Assembly: GCA_001917135.1 (NCBI GenBank)
Contig: MNTT01000016.1
Span: 473,599 to 537,598, forward strand
Origin: Acetobacter sp. 46_36
GTDB lineage: Bacteria; Pseudomonadota; Alphaproteobacteria; RF32; CAG-239
Direction: 5' to 3'
Length of the DNA stretch: 64,000 nucleotides
In this document: one piece after another, positions 33,884 to 43,860 of the stretch
Layout of the letters: every line of letters begins with the position of its first letter
How positions within the stretch are numbered: position 1 is the stretch's first letter
Notes under the pieces: generated by a model
The model's database searches: none
Seen by the model: only the letters and a program-made list of their open reading frames with translations
What the model was told of the DNA's origin: nothing
Program-made: the position numbers and the translations under genes

Positions 33884-36800
33884 TCATCTCATCACTTTCG
33901 TAATTAGCTCTCCGTAATTGCTTACGACATCATATCGTACTTCTTCGTTGCTTATTGCAGCAAAATGTTTGCGTGCACATTTGATTTTAGCACTTTCAAT
34001 CTCTCTTAATTCCAAAGTTTCCATAGAACCTTTGGTTTCGGCAATAAAATAAATGTGTTTGACATGTTCTTGATTAAATGCGATTGCCCAGTCAGGATTA
34101 TATTTTCCAACCGGAGTTGAAATATAAAAACCTTTTGGGAGTTTAACATAAACAACGACATCCTGACTTTCTTCTAATTGTGTTGCAAACTCTTTTTCTC
34201 CATTGGAATCATATAATAAATGGTCATAAATACTTTTTGTGGCTATCATAGTATTAATACCGAGTTTTCCTTTAAGCGTAGGTTCAGTAAAAATATCGGT
34301 ACTATAAACACCTTCATCTCCTTCGATTTTGCTATAAGTAATATGTTGGACGATAAGAGTTGCCTTTTGCTCGTTAATAAGTCGTGCGGATTTAATTATA
34401 AATTCTTCTGGATTTTGCTTAAATTGTTCAAAAACACACTTTTCAATTCCGGATAAAATTTTTACAATGCACTCACGAGTTAATCCTGTTTCGTCAACTA
34501 ACTTGCCTACTAAATCGTATTTTATATTTGTTCCGCTTGAACTTATGACCTCCATTTTTGATTGACTTGGTTTAGTTTCAAAAGCTTTTCCATCAATCAA
34601 AGCTTGCTTGGAATCAATAGATTTCATAGTGCCTTCGGTAATCTTCACATAAATCTTGGAAACTTCCAATTTGCTGTTCAGAGCTTCAATTGCATTATCA
34701 ACTAGTTCTTGTCCCTCAAAATCAACGGCATAGATGGATTTTACATTAATCTTTTTCCAAAGAGCTAAAAACTCCTTCTTATCCAAAGCACCATCTTTGA
34801 TTTTAATATCAACATTGTTTTTGCGGGCATCTTCCGGCATCATACCTTTAACATCATAAATTGTATCAATAATCTTGATTATGCTATCGCCACAATCTTT
34901 AACTTCTTCAGGAAAGCTCAGCGTTCCTGCTTTCTTATCTTCATAATATTTGTCGGTTAAAGCACCTGCATCATCAATGTAATCCTGCCTTACAAAATGA
35001 TTATAAAGCTTTTTAGCCAAAGTTTTATCAATGGTTTGAGCCTCGCCGGATTCTGTGGTAATAACTTTACCGTCAAACAGCTCAACACTGACTTCTTTGG
35101 GTCTGTCAGTAACAATTGCTGCCAGTTCATCTTGTAAAGCAGTTGCAAAGTTTTGATAAGATTCATTGGCAATAACGGTCAAAGTATTGATATTATGAAC
35201 ATCTTCACCCAAAACAGAGGCATCCATTCTATCACCATCCTGATTAACAGATAATCTCAACCCACGTCCGATTTCTTGGCGTTTGCGAATGGTCGCATCA
35301 CTTTCTTTTAAAGTGCAGATTTGGAAAACGTTAGGATTATCCCAACCTTCTTTTAAGGCAGAGTGAGAGAATATAAAGCGAACCGGCTCTTTTCGGTCAA
35401 GCAAACGCTCTTTGTTCTTCATAATCAAATCATAAGCATCAGTATCGTCTGATGAGGTTGAGCCACGTTTAAGTTCAGGGTTTATGGAACGTCCGTTTTT
35501 TTTATCAATGGAGAAATATCCGGCATGAGTTTTGTTGGGTTCAATAGTTTTTAAGAACTTAATATATTCATCATCACCAAGCTCACCAACATAATGGTCA
35601 AGAATGCGCTGATACTCTTCTTCAAACATATGGGCATAAATGCCTTTTTCATCGGCTTCCTGATAATCTTTATATTTTGCCACTTCATCAATAAAGAATA
35701 ATGAAAGGACTTTAATCCCTTTGTAAAACAACTGTCTTTCACGCTCTAAATGGCTTTCAATCGTTTCACGGATTTGGATACGTCTGATTTGATTGTCATC
35801 TGTTTTAGAGCCTAAAATTTCGCCAACCTCAATTTTGATACCATTTGAGAGTTCTACAAAGTTAGCTCCAACTCGGCCATCAATTCGACTGATAGTATAA
35901 CCTTTGTATTCTTCCAAATTGCCGGATTGCTGATATAAGCTGAATCCCTCATTAACAATTCGTGTTGCTTTTTTAATTCCGTTTACACCTTTGACATTAA
36001 ATTCTAATGTTGCAGTAGGGCTTTTGTCTTTGGAAAGGTTAATGCTCTGCAAATACATATAGCCATCCGTTCCGCTGGAACCGGATACAGTAATTCCTTT
36101 AACAGCTATTTTCTTTACCAATTTCTTATTATAGGCTTCCATAGCGTCAAGGCGATAAACCATATTATAAGGATTTCTATGGGTTGCCGAATAACCGATA
36201 GTCATTAAAGGCTCAAATTTCCTAATAGATGCAAGAGTAGTCGGTCCTAAAACTGATTGCGGTTCATCAATAATCAATATCGGATTTGTCTTAGCAATAA
36301 TATCAATCGGACGGCGAGAACGAAATTCATCAAGTTTCATATCAATTCTTCGGGCATCTTTACCTTTGGCATTAAATGCTTGTGAGTTAATAATCATAAC
36401 ATTGATTTTGTTATCACTGGCAAATTGGTCAATTTGGTTCAAATGTGCCGAATTATATATGAAAAAGCGGATTTTTTCGCCGTATTCTTCCATAAAATGG
36501 TCTTGAGTAATGCTAAAAGACTTATAAACACCTTCACGAATAGCAATGCTTGGCACAATAACGATAAACTTGCTCCAACCATAGGCTTTATGAAGCTCAA
36601 ACATCGTTTTAATATAAGTATAAGTTTTACCGACACCGGTTTCCATCTCAACCGTAAGGTTATATTTTCCCTCTAATTGTTCAGAAGGTTTTATGAGGTT
36701 ATTGCGTTGAATGGTTTGGATATTTTCTAAAATTCTACTCTCATCAAGTGATATTTTAGCATTTTTAAAACCGATAAAATCTTCGCCTAATTCCTGTTGC

Positions 36801-36928
36801 CGGCTGTCTGTCCGCCCTTTGTCAATAAGATAGCTCATACCGCTTTGATAAGGCTGTCCCTTAAAAACATCCACAACAGCCTTTGCGGCATCGGCCTGAA
36901 ACTTCTGGTGCTTAAACTTTAACTTCAT
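33884..36928 (-). CDS. Type III restriction enzyme Res subunit
   Basis: A 1014-residue protein: SF2 helicase with Walker A METGVGKTYT (about 110-119), DEAD-type box LIIDEPQ, motif III GYSATHRNP, and motif VI RQEIGRGLRLSV, then a C-terminal PD-(D/E)XK nuclease with NPDWAIAFNQEH and FIAETKGS. This is the Res subunit of type III systems, which translocates along DNA and cuts when it meets another complex, working with Mod. Start 11 nt after the mod stop. Length and motifs are all intact, so it should be active. Confidence 0.93.
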   Translation of the reverse strand: MKLKFKHQKFQADAAKAVVDVFKGQPYQSGMSYLIDKGRTDSRQQELGEDFIGFKNAKISLDESRILENIQTIQRNNLIKPSEQLEGKYNLTVEMETGVGKTYTYIKTMFELHKAYGWSKFIVIVPSIAIREGVYKSFSITQDHFMEEYGEKIRFFIYNSAHLNQIDQFASDNKINVMIINSQAFNAKGKDARRIDMKLDEFRSRRPIDIIAKTNPILIIDEPQSVLGPTTLASIRKFEPLMTIGYSATHRNPYNMVYRLDAMEAYNKKLVKKIAVKGITVSGSSGTDGYMYLQSINLSKDKSPTATLEFNVKGVNGIKKATRIVNEGFSLYQQSGNLEEYKGYTISRIDGRVGANFVELSNGIKIEVGEILGSKTDDNQIRRIQIRETIESHLERERQLFYKGIKVLSLFFIDEVAKYKDYQEADEKGIYAHMFEEEYQRILDHYVGELGDDEYIKFLKTIEPNKTHAGYFSIDKKNGRSINPELKRGSTSSDDTDAYDLIMKNKERLLDRKEPVRFIFSHSALKEGWDNPNVFQICTLKESDATIRKRQEIGRGLRLSVNQDGDRMDASVLGEDVHNINTLTVIANESYQNFATALQDELAAIVTDRPKEVSVELFDGKVITTESGEAQTIDKTLAKKLYNHFVRQDYIDDAGALTDKYYEDKKAGTLSFPEEVKDCGDSIIKIIDTIYDVKGMMPEDARKNNVDIKIKDGALDKKEFLALWKKINVKSIYAVDFEGQELVDNAIEALNSKLEVSKIYVKITEGTMKSIDSKQALIDGKAFETKPSQSKMEVISSSGTNIKYDLVGKLVDETGLTRECIVKILSGIEKCVFEQFKQNPEEFIIKSARLINEQKATLIVQHITYSKIEGDEGVYSTDIFTEPTLKGKLGINTMIATKSIYDHLLYDSNGEKEFATQLEESQDVVVYVKLPKGFYISTPVGKYNPDWAIAFNQEHVKHIYFIAETKGSMETLELREIESAKIKCARKHFAAISNEEVRYDVVSNYGELITKVMR

Positions 36929-36939
36929 TGTTCCACCTC

Positions 36940-38880
36940 TTACAAAACTTTAATTGTTGTTTGAGGGGATTTAAGCTTAAATATCTCATCAACATTAATT
37001 CTTGTAGCAGGAGTAGCAAAAGAACTATCTTTGAATACGGCTCTTAAAGGCTTTTTATCAGCAATTTGCTTAATAGTGTCTTCAGAAACTTTATCATCAA
37101 AACAAGCTATCAGGTCGCCATCATTAACGATATGAACCTCATTATTGTTAATACGCAAAGTTTCATGCGGAAGTGAAAGTTCCAAACCCCAATCAAGCAT
37201 ACATTGATATAACAGGTCATAACCACTGCGACCGTCTTTGATGTTGCTGATACTTTCGACCAAATCACTTTGCGACAGCTCGTCAGGAGTGTAATAAACG
37301 TCTTTCATATTGCTGTCATCAAGCTTTAAGACACGGAAACCAATATCAAGGTCTGTTTTTCCAGTTTCCTCAACGATTTTCTTCCCTGCGCGGCGGATAC
37401 GCTCTTTACCGATTTCGCAGATATTTGGATAGCCCGCCTTGTAAGCTTCGGACTTTTCATCACAAACCTCAGGCAACTGCACCATGATGAATTTACGCTT
37501 ACCCCCATCCTCAGCATTGAGCTGCATTACCGCATGAGCTGTTGTTGCAGAACCCGAGAAAAAGTCAAGAACGACACCATCTGATTGTGAAATTTTAGCT
37601 AAATATTTTACCAATTTACTTGGCTTTGGAAAACTAAATGGAACGTTTAACAAGGATAATTCTTCACTACCATTTCTATTTAAATATCCTTCAAAAACAT
37701 CTCTCGGTATATTACCTTTTTCCTGTTTATCTTTCAAATAACTCTTCGTGTAAATATTCCATTTTGCTTGTTTTCCATATTGATTTAATAATGGTGAACG
37801 AGATGTCTCCTTAAAGACTAATAAATCCTTTTTATTCATATACTGTGAAACTTCCCATCTCCATACCCCATCACCTTCTACAGGTACTGCTTTTGAACCA
37901 TCTTCATTACTTATAGGCATTGTTTTACCTGGAGGAACAACTAACTCTCCATCTGGACATTTAATATAATATCTTTGGTTAGGCCTTGTTTCCAATGTTG
38001 ACAGATAAAAAGCAATATCATCTCTATAATATTCTCCAGCTCTGCTTCCTGTTGTTTCAATTTTTTTGAATTGAGATGTATTATCTACATCGTCACAAAA
38101 TTGTACAACTGCACTGATACTTTTTGCGTATACGAGAATATAATCCTTACTTGGAGCAAAATGATTCCCTCTAAAACTTGTAGTCTTTGCAATACGAACT
38201 ACTTTACTAATAAAATTTTCACTTCCATATATCTCGTCACACATTTTTTTTAGATTATCCACTTCATTATCATCAATTGATATGAAAATAACACCGTCTT
38301 CAGAAAGCAAGTTTCTCGCTAATTTCAAACGAGGATACATCATAGAACACCAAGAAGAATGGAAACGCCCATTGGTTTCCGTATTCTTAAACATTCTATA
38401 ACCGCTTTCGTCAATCGCACCAACTTCTTCATCATATTGGTCTTTATTGGTTTTGTAATCATCTGGATATATAAAGCTGTCATTACCCGTGTTATAAGGT
38501 GGGTCAATGTATATCATTTTGATTTTGTTCAAATAAGACTCTTGCAAGATTTTAAGGACTTCCAGGTTGTCCCCCTCAATATACAGATTTTCGGTTTTAT
38601 CCCAATTAACACTATCTTCCAAGCAAGGGCGCAGGGTTTTGTTGGTCGGTTTGTTGGCTTCAACCATAGCTTGCTTTTTGCCAACCCAAGTAAAATCATA
38701 ACTTTCATCTCCGTCAATCACATCGGACGAAAGCTCTTGTTTCAACTTCTCAAAATCAATTTTATGGACAAGATTACCTTGCTCATCTTTCGCTTCTGTA
38801 ACCACATTCGGGAACAGCTCTGCTATTTTTTCTATATTAGCCGCAGTTAAGTCTGGTGAAGACATTTTCATCTTATCCAT
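36940..38880 (-). CDS. Type III DNA adenine methyltransferase Mod subunit
   Basis: A 646-residue N6-adenine methyltransferase of the beta class: motif IV DPPYNTGND (about 127-135) precedes motif I LDFFSGSATTAHAV (about 440). The central variable part (about 230-420) is the target recognition domain, and the C-terminal part interacts with Res. It gives sequence specificity and self-protection. GGAG is 7 nt before the ATG. Its first 8 nt overlap the end of the protease gene. The start sequence MDKM is the same as that of the protease, because of the 17-bp duplication at both junctions. Confidence 0.94.
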   Translation of the reverse strand: MDKMKMSSPDLTAANIEKIAELFPNVVTEAKDEQGNLVHKIDFEKLKQELSSDVIDGDESYDFTWVGKKQAMVEANKPTNKTLRPCLEDSVNWDKTENLYIEGDNLEVLKILQESYLNKIKMIYIDPPYNTGNDSFIYPDDYKTNKDQYDEEVGAIDESGYRMFKNTETNGRFHSSWCSMMYPRLKLARNLLSEDGVIFISIDDNEVDNLKKMCDEIYGSENFISKVVRIAKTTSFRGNHFAPSKDYILVYAKSISAVVQFCDDVDNTSQFKKIETTGSRAGEYYRDDIAFYLSTLETRPNQRYYIKCPDGELVVPPGKTMPISNEDGSKAVPVEGDGVWRWEVSQYMNKKDLLVFKETSRSPLLNQYGKQAKWNIYTKSYLKDKQEKGNIPRDVFEGYLNRNGSEELSLLNVPFSFPKPSKLVKYLAKISQSDGVVLDFFSGSATTAHAVMQLNAEDGGKRKFIMVQLPEVCDEKSEAYKAGYPNICEIGKERIRRAGKKIVEETGKTDLDIGFRVLKLDDSNMKDVYYTPDELSQSDLVESISNIKDGRSGYDLLYQCMLDWGLELSLPHETLRINNNEVHIVNDGDLIACFDDKVSEDTIKQIADKKPLRAVFKDSSFATPATRINVDEIFKLKSPQTTIKVL

Positions 38881-38884
38881 TGTT
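38868..38884. repeat. 17-bp direct repeat, copy 1
   Basis: TCATCTTATCCATTGTT on the plus strand, spanning the protease stop and the mod start. An exact second copy is at 39718-39734, 850 bp away. Confidence 0.9.
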
Positions 38885-39730
38885 AGTCTCCGTAATGTTT
38901 AATTGTGATAAAATTGGTTCAAATGCTAAAATTTCTTCAGCCTTAATTGCAATACCTAAGTTAATTGGAATGTCTAGAATAGGTGTCGGTAATGAAGGAA
39001 TATAGTCAAATTGTAGTATTCCTTTTTCAAGATTTCTGGGGCCTGCATACAAAATACCAATAAAAGCAATATGAGAGCCAATACTCATATGACCATTTAT
39101 ATCTTTGTAAATGCCCTCATTTAAGATAAAAATCGGTGAACCACTAGAACCATGAAAACTAGCTATATCCATAAGGAATTCTTTTTTTCCTAAATAATCT
39201 TTCTTTATATGGCTTGCGGTAATTCCTTGTCTTATTATTGGTTTATGATTATAAGTATCGGACAGTCCTTTAGGGTAACCAACCATAACAATATTTTCTA
39301 CTGCTGTTGCTATTTTTAAATATTCGGGAGTAATAATATAATCTTTTGTCAGAGGCAAATAAAATAGATGTATTCCGTTTCTTTTCAATTCATTTAGAGA
39401 AGTTCCTATTGGTAAACAAGCTAAATCTACATCATTATTAGGATGATATATCCAAGGATTACCAGAATACTCAATAGCAAAAGTCTCAGTATCACGGGGA
39501 TTATTATCTTCATCACATAAACACAGTTCAAAATATGTTCCATAGCTACCATCAACAACATGCTTATTTGTAATAAGAACGGGGATACATATGTTATTCA
39601 CATTGTCTTGACATAAGTACATAATAAAACCAGTTCCAGTACTTATAAGTTCTTGTCCATCTTTCTTTACTTTACAACAAACCTTCGCTGTTGAATAAGT
39701 AATTCGTTCTGAAAGGCTCATCTTATCCAT
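38873..39730 (-). CDS. Trypsin-like serine protease inside the type III restriction operon
   Basis: A 285-residue protein without a signal peptide, so cytoplasmic. The chymotrypsin-fold catalytic triad is visible: His in VLITNKHVVD, Asp in NNDVDLACLPI, Ser in SFHGSSGSPIF, with the oxyanion Gly residues. An N-terminal ISTGTGFIMY strand and a C-terminal helical tail complete it. Trypsin-like proteases occur in several bacterial defence loci as activated effectors. Here it lies between DUF4391 and mod, overlapping both by 8 nt, and is flanked by the exact 17-bp repeat, so it looks like an added cassette that preserved coupling. Its substrate is unknown. Confidence 0.85.
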   Translation of the reverse strand: MDKMSLSERITYSTAKVCCKVKKDGQELISTGTGFIMYLCQDNVNNICIPVLITNKHVVDGSYGTYFELCLCDEDNNPRDTETFAIEYSGNPWIYHPNNDVDLACLPIGTSLNELKRNGIHLFYLPLTKDYIITPEYLKIATAVENIVMVGYPKGLSDTYNHKPIIRQGITASHIKKDYLGKKEFLMDIASFHGSSGSPIFILNEGIYKDINGHMSIGSHIAFIGILYAGPRNLEKGILQFDYIPSLPTPILDIPINLGIAIKAEEILAFEPILSQLNITETNNG

Positions 39731-39734
39731 TGTT
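39718..39734. repeat. 17-bp direct repeat, copy 2
   Basis: Exact copy of 38868-38884, spanning the DUF4391 stop and the protease start. Confidence 0.9.
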
Positions 39735-40376
39735 TAAGTCCTTTATCTGTTGTTGAAGTTGTTTTATCTGGCTTTTGATTTCAATTTGCCGATTGAATTG
39801 CTTTTCAGCATCCATTTTTGCCGTCAATTTCTCTATTTGCTTTTCAATTTTCTCTGTTTCTATGGTTTGTTTGACTTTCTCTTTAATGTTTTTCTCACTT
39901 ACAATATCAATCTTCCCGCCCGATAACTGGCTTAAAAAGTTTTCATAGATACTTTCCAGTTTGTTTCCTTGCAGAGCCAAAATTGGTTCTTTGCTCCACT
40001 CACTATTAAAATAACGAACGATATTGGCCTTATTCGTGCTGTTGGCCGATTTCTCCTTATATCCCAACCAAATCTGATATTTTTCTTCATATTCCAAAAC
40101 AAACAGGATGTAATAAGGAATAGCCTTGTCTATAGCCTCTAAAATTTTGGGATTAAATTTAGCGCTCTTTAATTTGATATGAAAAACTTCTAATTCCTTA
40201 AAATTATCATTTCCTGAGATATTAAGCGTTTTTGAGGACAATTTGTTTGCCCAAACAATCTTTTCAATATCATTTACAAAGCTTTCTTTTAAGGTGGAGC
40301 TGATGTCGGCTTTTTCATAAAACTTATTTTTAGCAATATTTTTATTAACTTCTGTGGATTGAGGCAAATTAAGCAT
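39723..40376 (-). CDS. DUF4391 protein
   Basis: A 217-residue protein matching the DUF4391 pattern: N-terminal MLNLPQSTEVNK, central VFHIKLKSAKFNPKILEAIDKAIPYYILFVLEY and IWLGYKEKS, and a long C-terminal coiled coil (EKIEKQIEKLTAKMD...IKQLQQQIKDL). The family is regularly found between an SNF2-type helicase and a type III-like Mod/Res pair and its role is unknown; the coiled coil suggests an assembly factor. GGAGG is 9 nt before the ATG at 40376, which overlaps the helicase stop by 8 nt. It ends NNG, as the protease also does, because of the duplicated junction. Confidence 0.82.
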   Translation of the reverse strand: MLNLPQSTEVNKNIAKNKFYEKADISSTLKESFVNDIEKIVWANKLSSKTLNISGNDNFKELEVFHIKLKSAKFNPKILEAIDKAIPYYILFVLEYEEKYQIWLGYKEKSANSTNKANIVRYFNSEWSKEPILALQGNKLESIYENFLSQLSGGKIDIVSEKNIKEKVKQTIETEKIEKQIEKLTAKMDAEKQFNRQIEIKSQIKQLQQQIKDLNNG

Positions 40377-43300
40377 TGTTTTTCCCCTCCACAACCAAAA
40401 AGCAAATCAGCTCAAAATCATTTAGTCCGCTGATTTCGTTTTCTAAAGCCGATGTTCCGCCATCGGAAAACAAGCTGTCAACATCGCTGTCTTCTTTAAC
40501 CGATATAATGGAGCTGATGGCATCACTTAATAATTTTGAGTATTGCCGCATATCTCTGCCATCCTTAGTCTTTTTATTAAAATATTGGCAGATGCTTTTA
40601 TCAACGGTAGATTTCCCCTTGCAGGCCAAACGCAATTTATCTAACAACTCTTTGGGTTGTAGGTGATTGCAAACAATCTCACCATTATCTTTAAGGTAAA
40701 CCATATAAAATGGGTGCAAACGGTTAGTATTGTTAATATTGGTATCCGGATTGATGTTCTTTAAGATATAAATAACCCCTGACGGCATATCGGGTGTTGC
40801 CTTTACAATGGCGTTCATTCCGGTTGGATTCTTCTCAACATCGGAGTTTTCTTTAATATATTCCAGTAAATCAAGCCGAAATTCATTTAATCCCAAGTCC
40901 ATAATAGATATACCGGTGTCCATATCTTCTATGTCAACGACTTCATTTTGCAGTTTTTCCAGCTGTTGCTTGCGATACTGTAAATCAGGGTCATCTTCCG
41001 GATTGATAACATTGTCATTACCGCCATTGGTAATGTTAATGGCTTTCATCCTGCCTTCAACTCTGGCTTTAAGCTTGATATATTCATCTAATTGCACCGG
41101 AGCCCAAAAATTGACAAGCTGAATGACATCGTTCTTACTTCCGATACGGTCAATACGCCCAAAACGTTGGATGATGCGAACCGGGTTCCAATGAATATCA
41201 TAGTTTATCAGGTAATCGCAATCTTGCAGATTTTGCCCTTCAGAAATACAATCGGTTGCAATCAAAACGTCAATATTAGAGGGATTGTCAGGTAATAACA
41301 GATGTTTTTCTTTAGAAATCGGTGAAAAACAAGTTAAAACCGTATTCATATCTTGCGGCAGGCCTTTGATGGTACTTTTTCCGTCAACTGAACCACTAAT
41401 AACCGCAGAATCCAGGCCAAAGTTATTTTTCACATATTTTGAAACATGCTCATATAAGTAATCGGCGGTATCGGCAAATGCTGTAAAAATAATGATTTTC
41501 TTGTTATTACCATTGATTGGATGTGTAATCTTTTGCTTAATTTGTTCTAACAGTGTTTGAAGTTTATGGTCTTCAGTTGCTGATATTTTGCTTGTTTCGG
41601 CATAAAGATGCCTCAAAATGACGCTGTCAGCCTTTAAATCATTACGCCATGAGCGATAATCCATATCTTTAAGCGAAATATTGACTTTGCTACCGATAAC
41701 GACATCATAATCTTCATCTAAATCGTTAAAATCAGAAAAATCTTCCGCTAATTCATAGTTACTTTTTTGTTTTTCAAATAAATCAATGTGTTCTATGGTC
41801 TTATCAATCCGGTAGACAATACGAGAAAGAGTCTGATTGAACGAATAAACTGAGCTTTCCATTCGTTTCATAAGGTTAATGCTCATTAAACGGCGAACGC
41901 CTTGTTCTCGGTCAGATTGTTTGAAAAACACACCTTTACTGACATCTCTGCCGTAACGTTCCTCATATTCATCAATCTTACTTGGATATATATATGAAGA
42001 CGGAGTATATACGCACAAAGTCAAATCTAATAAATTATTAAAAATCTCACTATAAGAAATAGTATTTTCTTTTAAGCTTAATATCGGGCGTTGATTGATT
42101 GGAGACAAACGCTCTGGAAATTTACCAATATCAGAGGTATTGTAATATTTTTCAATATGCTTGCGGGAACGAGCAATCGTAATGCTGTCCAGTAAATCAA
42201 AAAAGTCAAAAGAGAGCATATCTAGCAGGCGAGCTGTCGTTCTTTCACTCGGTTGTAAAGTGTTCCATTTATTAAAAGTCTTTTGCGCCTCGCGGAAAAT
42301 ATGGTCTATATTCTTGCCTTCGCCCAATTTCTTATTCATTTCGCTTGTATTTCCCTCATAGGCAAGGGCTAATTGATTTTTCAAATCAAGAAACTGGTTG
42401 TTAACCGGTGTTGCAGAAAGCATCAAAACTTTTGTTCTGACACCTTTACGAATAACTTTGTTTAATAAAACATTATAGCGGTTATCTTTTTGTTCACCGT
42501 CATCAGTTAAATAAGATTGGCCTCCATTGCGGAAATTATGACTTTCATCAATCACGATTAAATCATAATTTGCCCAATTGAGTTTAGCCAAATCAATACC
42601 GTTTGATTTACCTCGTGCGCGTGATAAATCTGTATGATACAGCACATCATAACGCAATCGGTCGGAAGCTATGGGATTATTAACATAATTTTCTTTGTAA
42701 GTTGTCCAGTTATCACTTAATTTCTTCGGACACAAAACAAGTACATTTTTGTTGCGGTTTTCATAATATTTAATGACGGATAATGCCGTAAATGTTTTAC
42801 CTAAACCAACACTATCTGCTAAAATACAACCATTATATTTTTCAAGTTTGTTAATGATTGCAAGACATGCATCTTTTTGAAAATTATAAAGCTTGTTCCA
42901 TATAGCACTCTCTTTGAAGCCGGTTCTCTCATTTGGCAGGACATCTTCGTTTATATCATCCAGGAATTCATTAAAAATGTTATAAAGTGTAAAGAAATAG
43001 ATAAATTCAGGGGAATTTTCAGCGTATACTGCGGTAATACTATCTACAAGTTCTTGGGTGACATCCTGTAATTGGCTCTTATCATTCCATATTTCATTAA
43101 AGCTTTTAATATATCGTTGGCTTAATGGGGCTTCAAATTTGTTTATAATACAAAAACAATTATTACCTTTATCACAGCCCAAATCTACTGTTGTAAATCC
43201 ATTGACCGGATAATAAGAGCAACTATCTTCTTTATTTTCAATATTAATTAACCCCGGAATAAACTGTCCGGTTTTATTTGATTTGAAGTTAACTTTTTCT

Positions 43301-43638
43301 CGTATCCAATCGGCACATTCTTTAGCTATGGCTTTTTGTGTCAGCTCATTACGGAGTTTTACTTCAAACTCTGTTCCATAAATACTTTTTTCTCTTTCAA
43401 GCCTTGGAATATAAAATTCTCGCTTTTCTTTAGGTGTCTTTTCAGTAACAAATGTCGGTGAAGTAAAGATAAACCTTAGTTCATCAATATCTTTTAGCTG
43501 TTTTTTCAGTTCTTCAAAGGCATAAATGGAGAAATAGGCAGAAGCAATAGAGAGCTTTGAATTGCTCTTTATTTCAATTTGTAAGTCATCTTTCAAAATA
43601 GATGATACATTATCAAAGACTTTATATTCAAAACCCAC
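40369..43638 (-). CDS. SNF2-type helicase with N-terminal PLD-like region
   Basis: A 1089-residue protein. Residues 1-180 resemble a phospholipase D-like fold (LSIASAYFSIYAFEEL) without a clear HKD motif. The SNF2/SF2 helicase follows: Walker A LADSVGLGKTFTAL (about 272-285), VIDESHNF box, LMLSATPVNN, a long insert (about 430-640), and the second lobe with DVLIATDCISEGQNLQ and QRFGRIDRIGSK. Such proteins remodel or translocate on DNA and occur in defence loci. It is the first gene of the operon; the start is GTG at 43638 without a strong ribosome site, and the frame is open for 16 codons upstream, so the true start is uncertain. Confidence 0.88.
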   Translation of the reverse strand: MGFEYKVFDNVSSILKDDLQIEIKSNSKLSIASAYFSIYAFEELKKQLKDIDELRFIFTSPTFVTEKTPKEKREFYIPRLEREKSIYGTEFEVKLRNELTQKAIAKECADWIREKVNFKSNKTGQFIPGLINIENKEDSCSYYPVNGFTTVDLGCDKGNNCFCIINKFEAPLSQRYIKSFNEIWNDKSQLQDVTQELVDSITAVYAENSPEFIYFFTLYNIFNEFLDDINEDVLPNERTGFKESAIWNKLYNFQKDACLAIINKLEKYNGCILADSVGLGKTFTALSVIKYYENRNKNVLVLCPKKLSDNWTTYKENYVNNPIASDRLRYDVLYHTDLSRARGKSNGIDLAKLNWANYDLIVIDESHNFRNGGQSYLTDDGEQKDNRYNVLLNKVIRKGVRTKVLMLSATPVNNQFLDLKNQLALAYEGNTSEMNKKLGEGKNIDHIFREAQKTFNKWNTLQPSERTTARLLDMLSFDFFDLLDSITIARSRKHIEKYYNTSDIGKFPERLSPINQRPILSLKENTISYSEIFNNLLDLTLCVYTPSSYIYPSKIDEYEERYGRDVSKGVFFKQSDREQGVRRLMSINLMKRMESSVYSFNQTLSRIVYRIDKTIEHIDLFEKQKSNYELAEDFSDFNDLDEDYDVVIGSKVNISLKDMDYRSWRNDLKADSVILRHLYAETSKISATEDHKLQTLLEQIKQKITHPINGNNKKIIIFTAFADTADYLYEHVSKYVKNNFGLDSAVISGSVDGKSTIKGLPQDMNTVLTCFSPISKEKHLLLPDNPSNIDVLIATDCISEGQNLQDCDYLINYDIHWNPVRIIQRFGRIDRIGSKNDVIQLVNFWAPVQLDEYIKLKARVEGRMKAINITNGGNDNVINPEDDPDLQYRKQQLEKLQNEVVDIEDMDTGISIMDLGLNEFRLDLLEYIKENSDVEKNPTGMNAIVKATPDMPSGVIYILKNINPDTNINNTNRLHPFYMVYLKDNGEIVCNHLQPKELLDKLRLACKGKSTVDKSICQYFNKKTKDGRDMRQYSKLLSDAISSIISVKEDSDVDSLFSDGGTSALENEISGLNDFELICFLVVEGKNNA

Positions 43639-43765
43639 CGTTTTTGATGAGGGAAAAAATAAAGAATCAAAATAGTCGTGAGCAAACTGTTAAAATGATT
43701 GCTTTTCAAAAGATTGATGCTAATAATATAAGCAAGTTTTATGACTAGATAAATATGTAATTGCT

Positions 43766-43795
43766 ACGGAAAATAAACGGTGGGTTTATTTCCGT
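43766..43795. promoter_or_regulatory. Palindrome upstream of the small resolvase
   Basis: ACGGAAAATAAAC and GTTTATTTCCGT around GGTGG, one extra A in the left arm. It lies about 65 bp before the resolvase start, between divergent genes. It is a candidate resolvase binding site or operator. The rest of 43639-43860 shows no gene. Confidence 0.45.
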
Positions 43796-43860
43796 ATTAT
43801 TTTTCTCATAAGTTATCGTTAAATCAAATAAATATAAATGAACTTTACAAAGGATTGACG

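Noticed and set aside
33884..43638. DISARM or BREX system
   Set aside because: An SNF2-type helicase and a methylase are present, but no DUF1998, BrxC, PglZ or other marker genes; Mod and Res are clear type III subunits.
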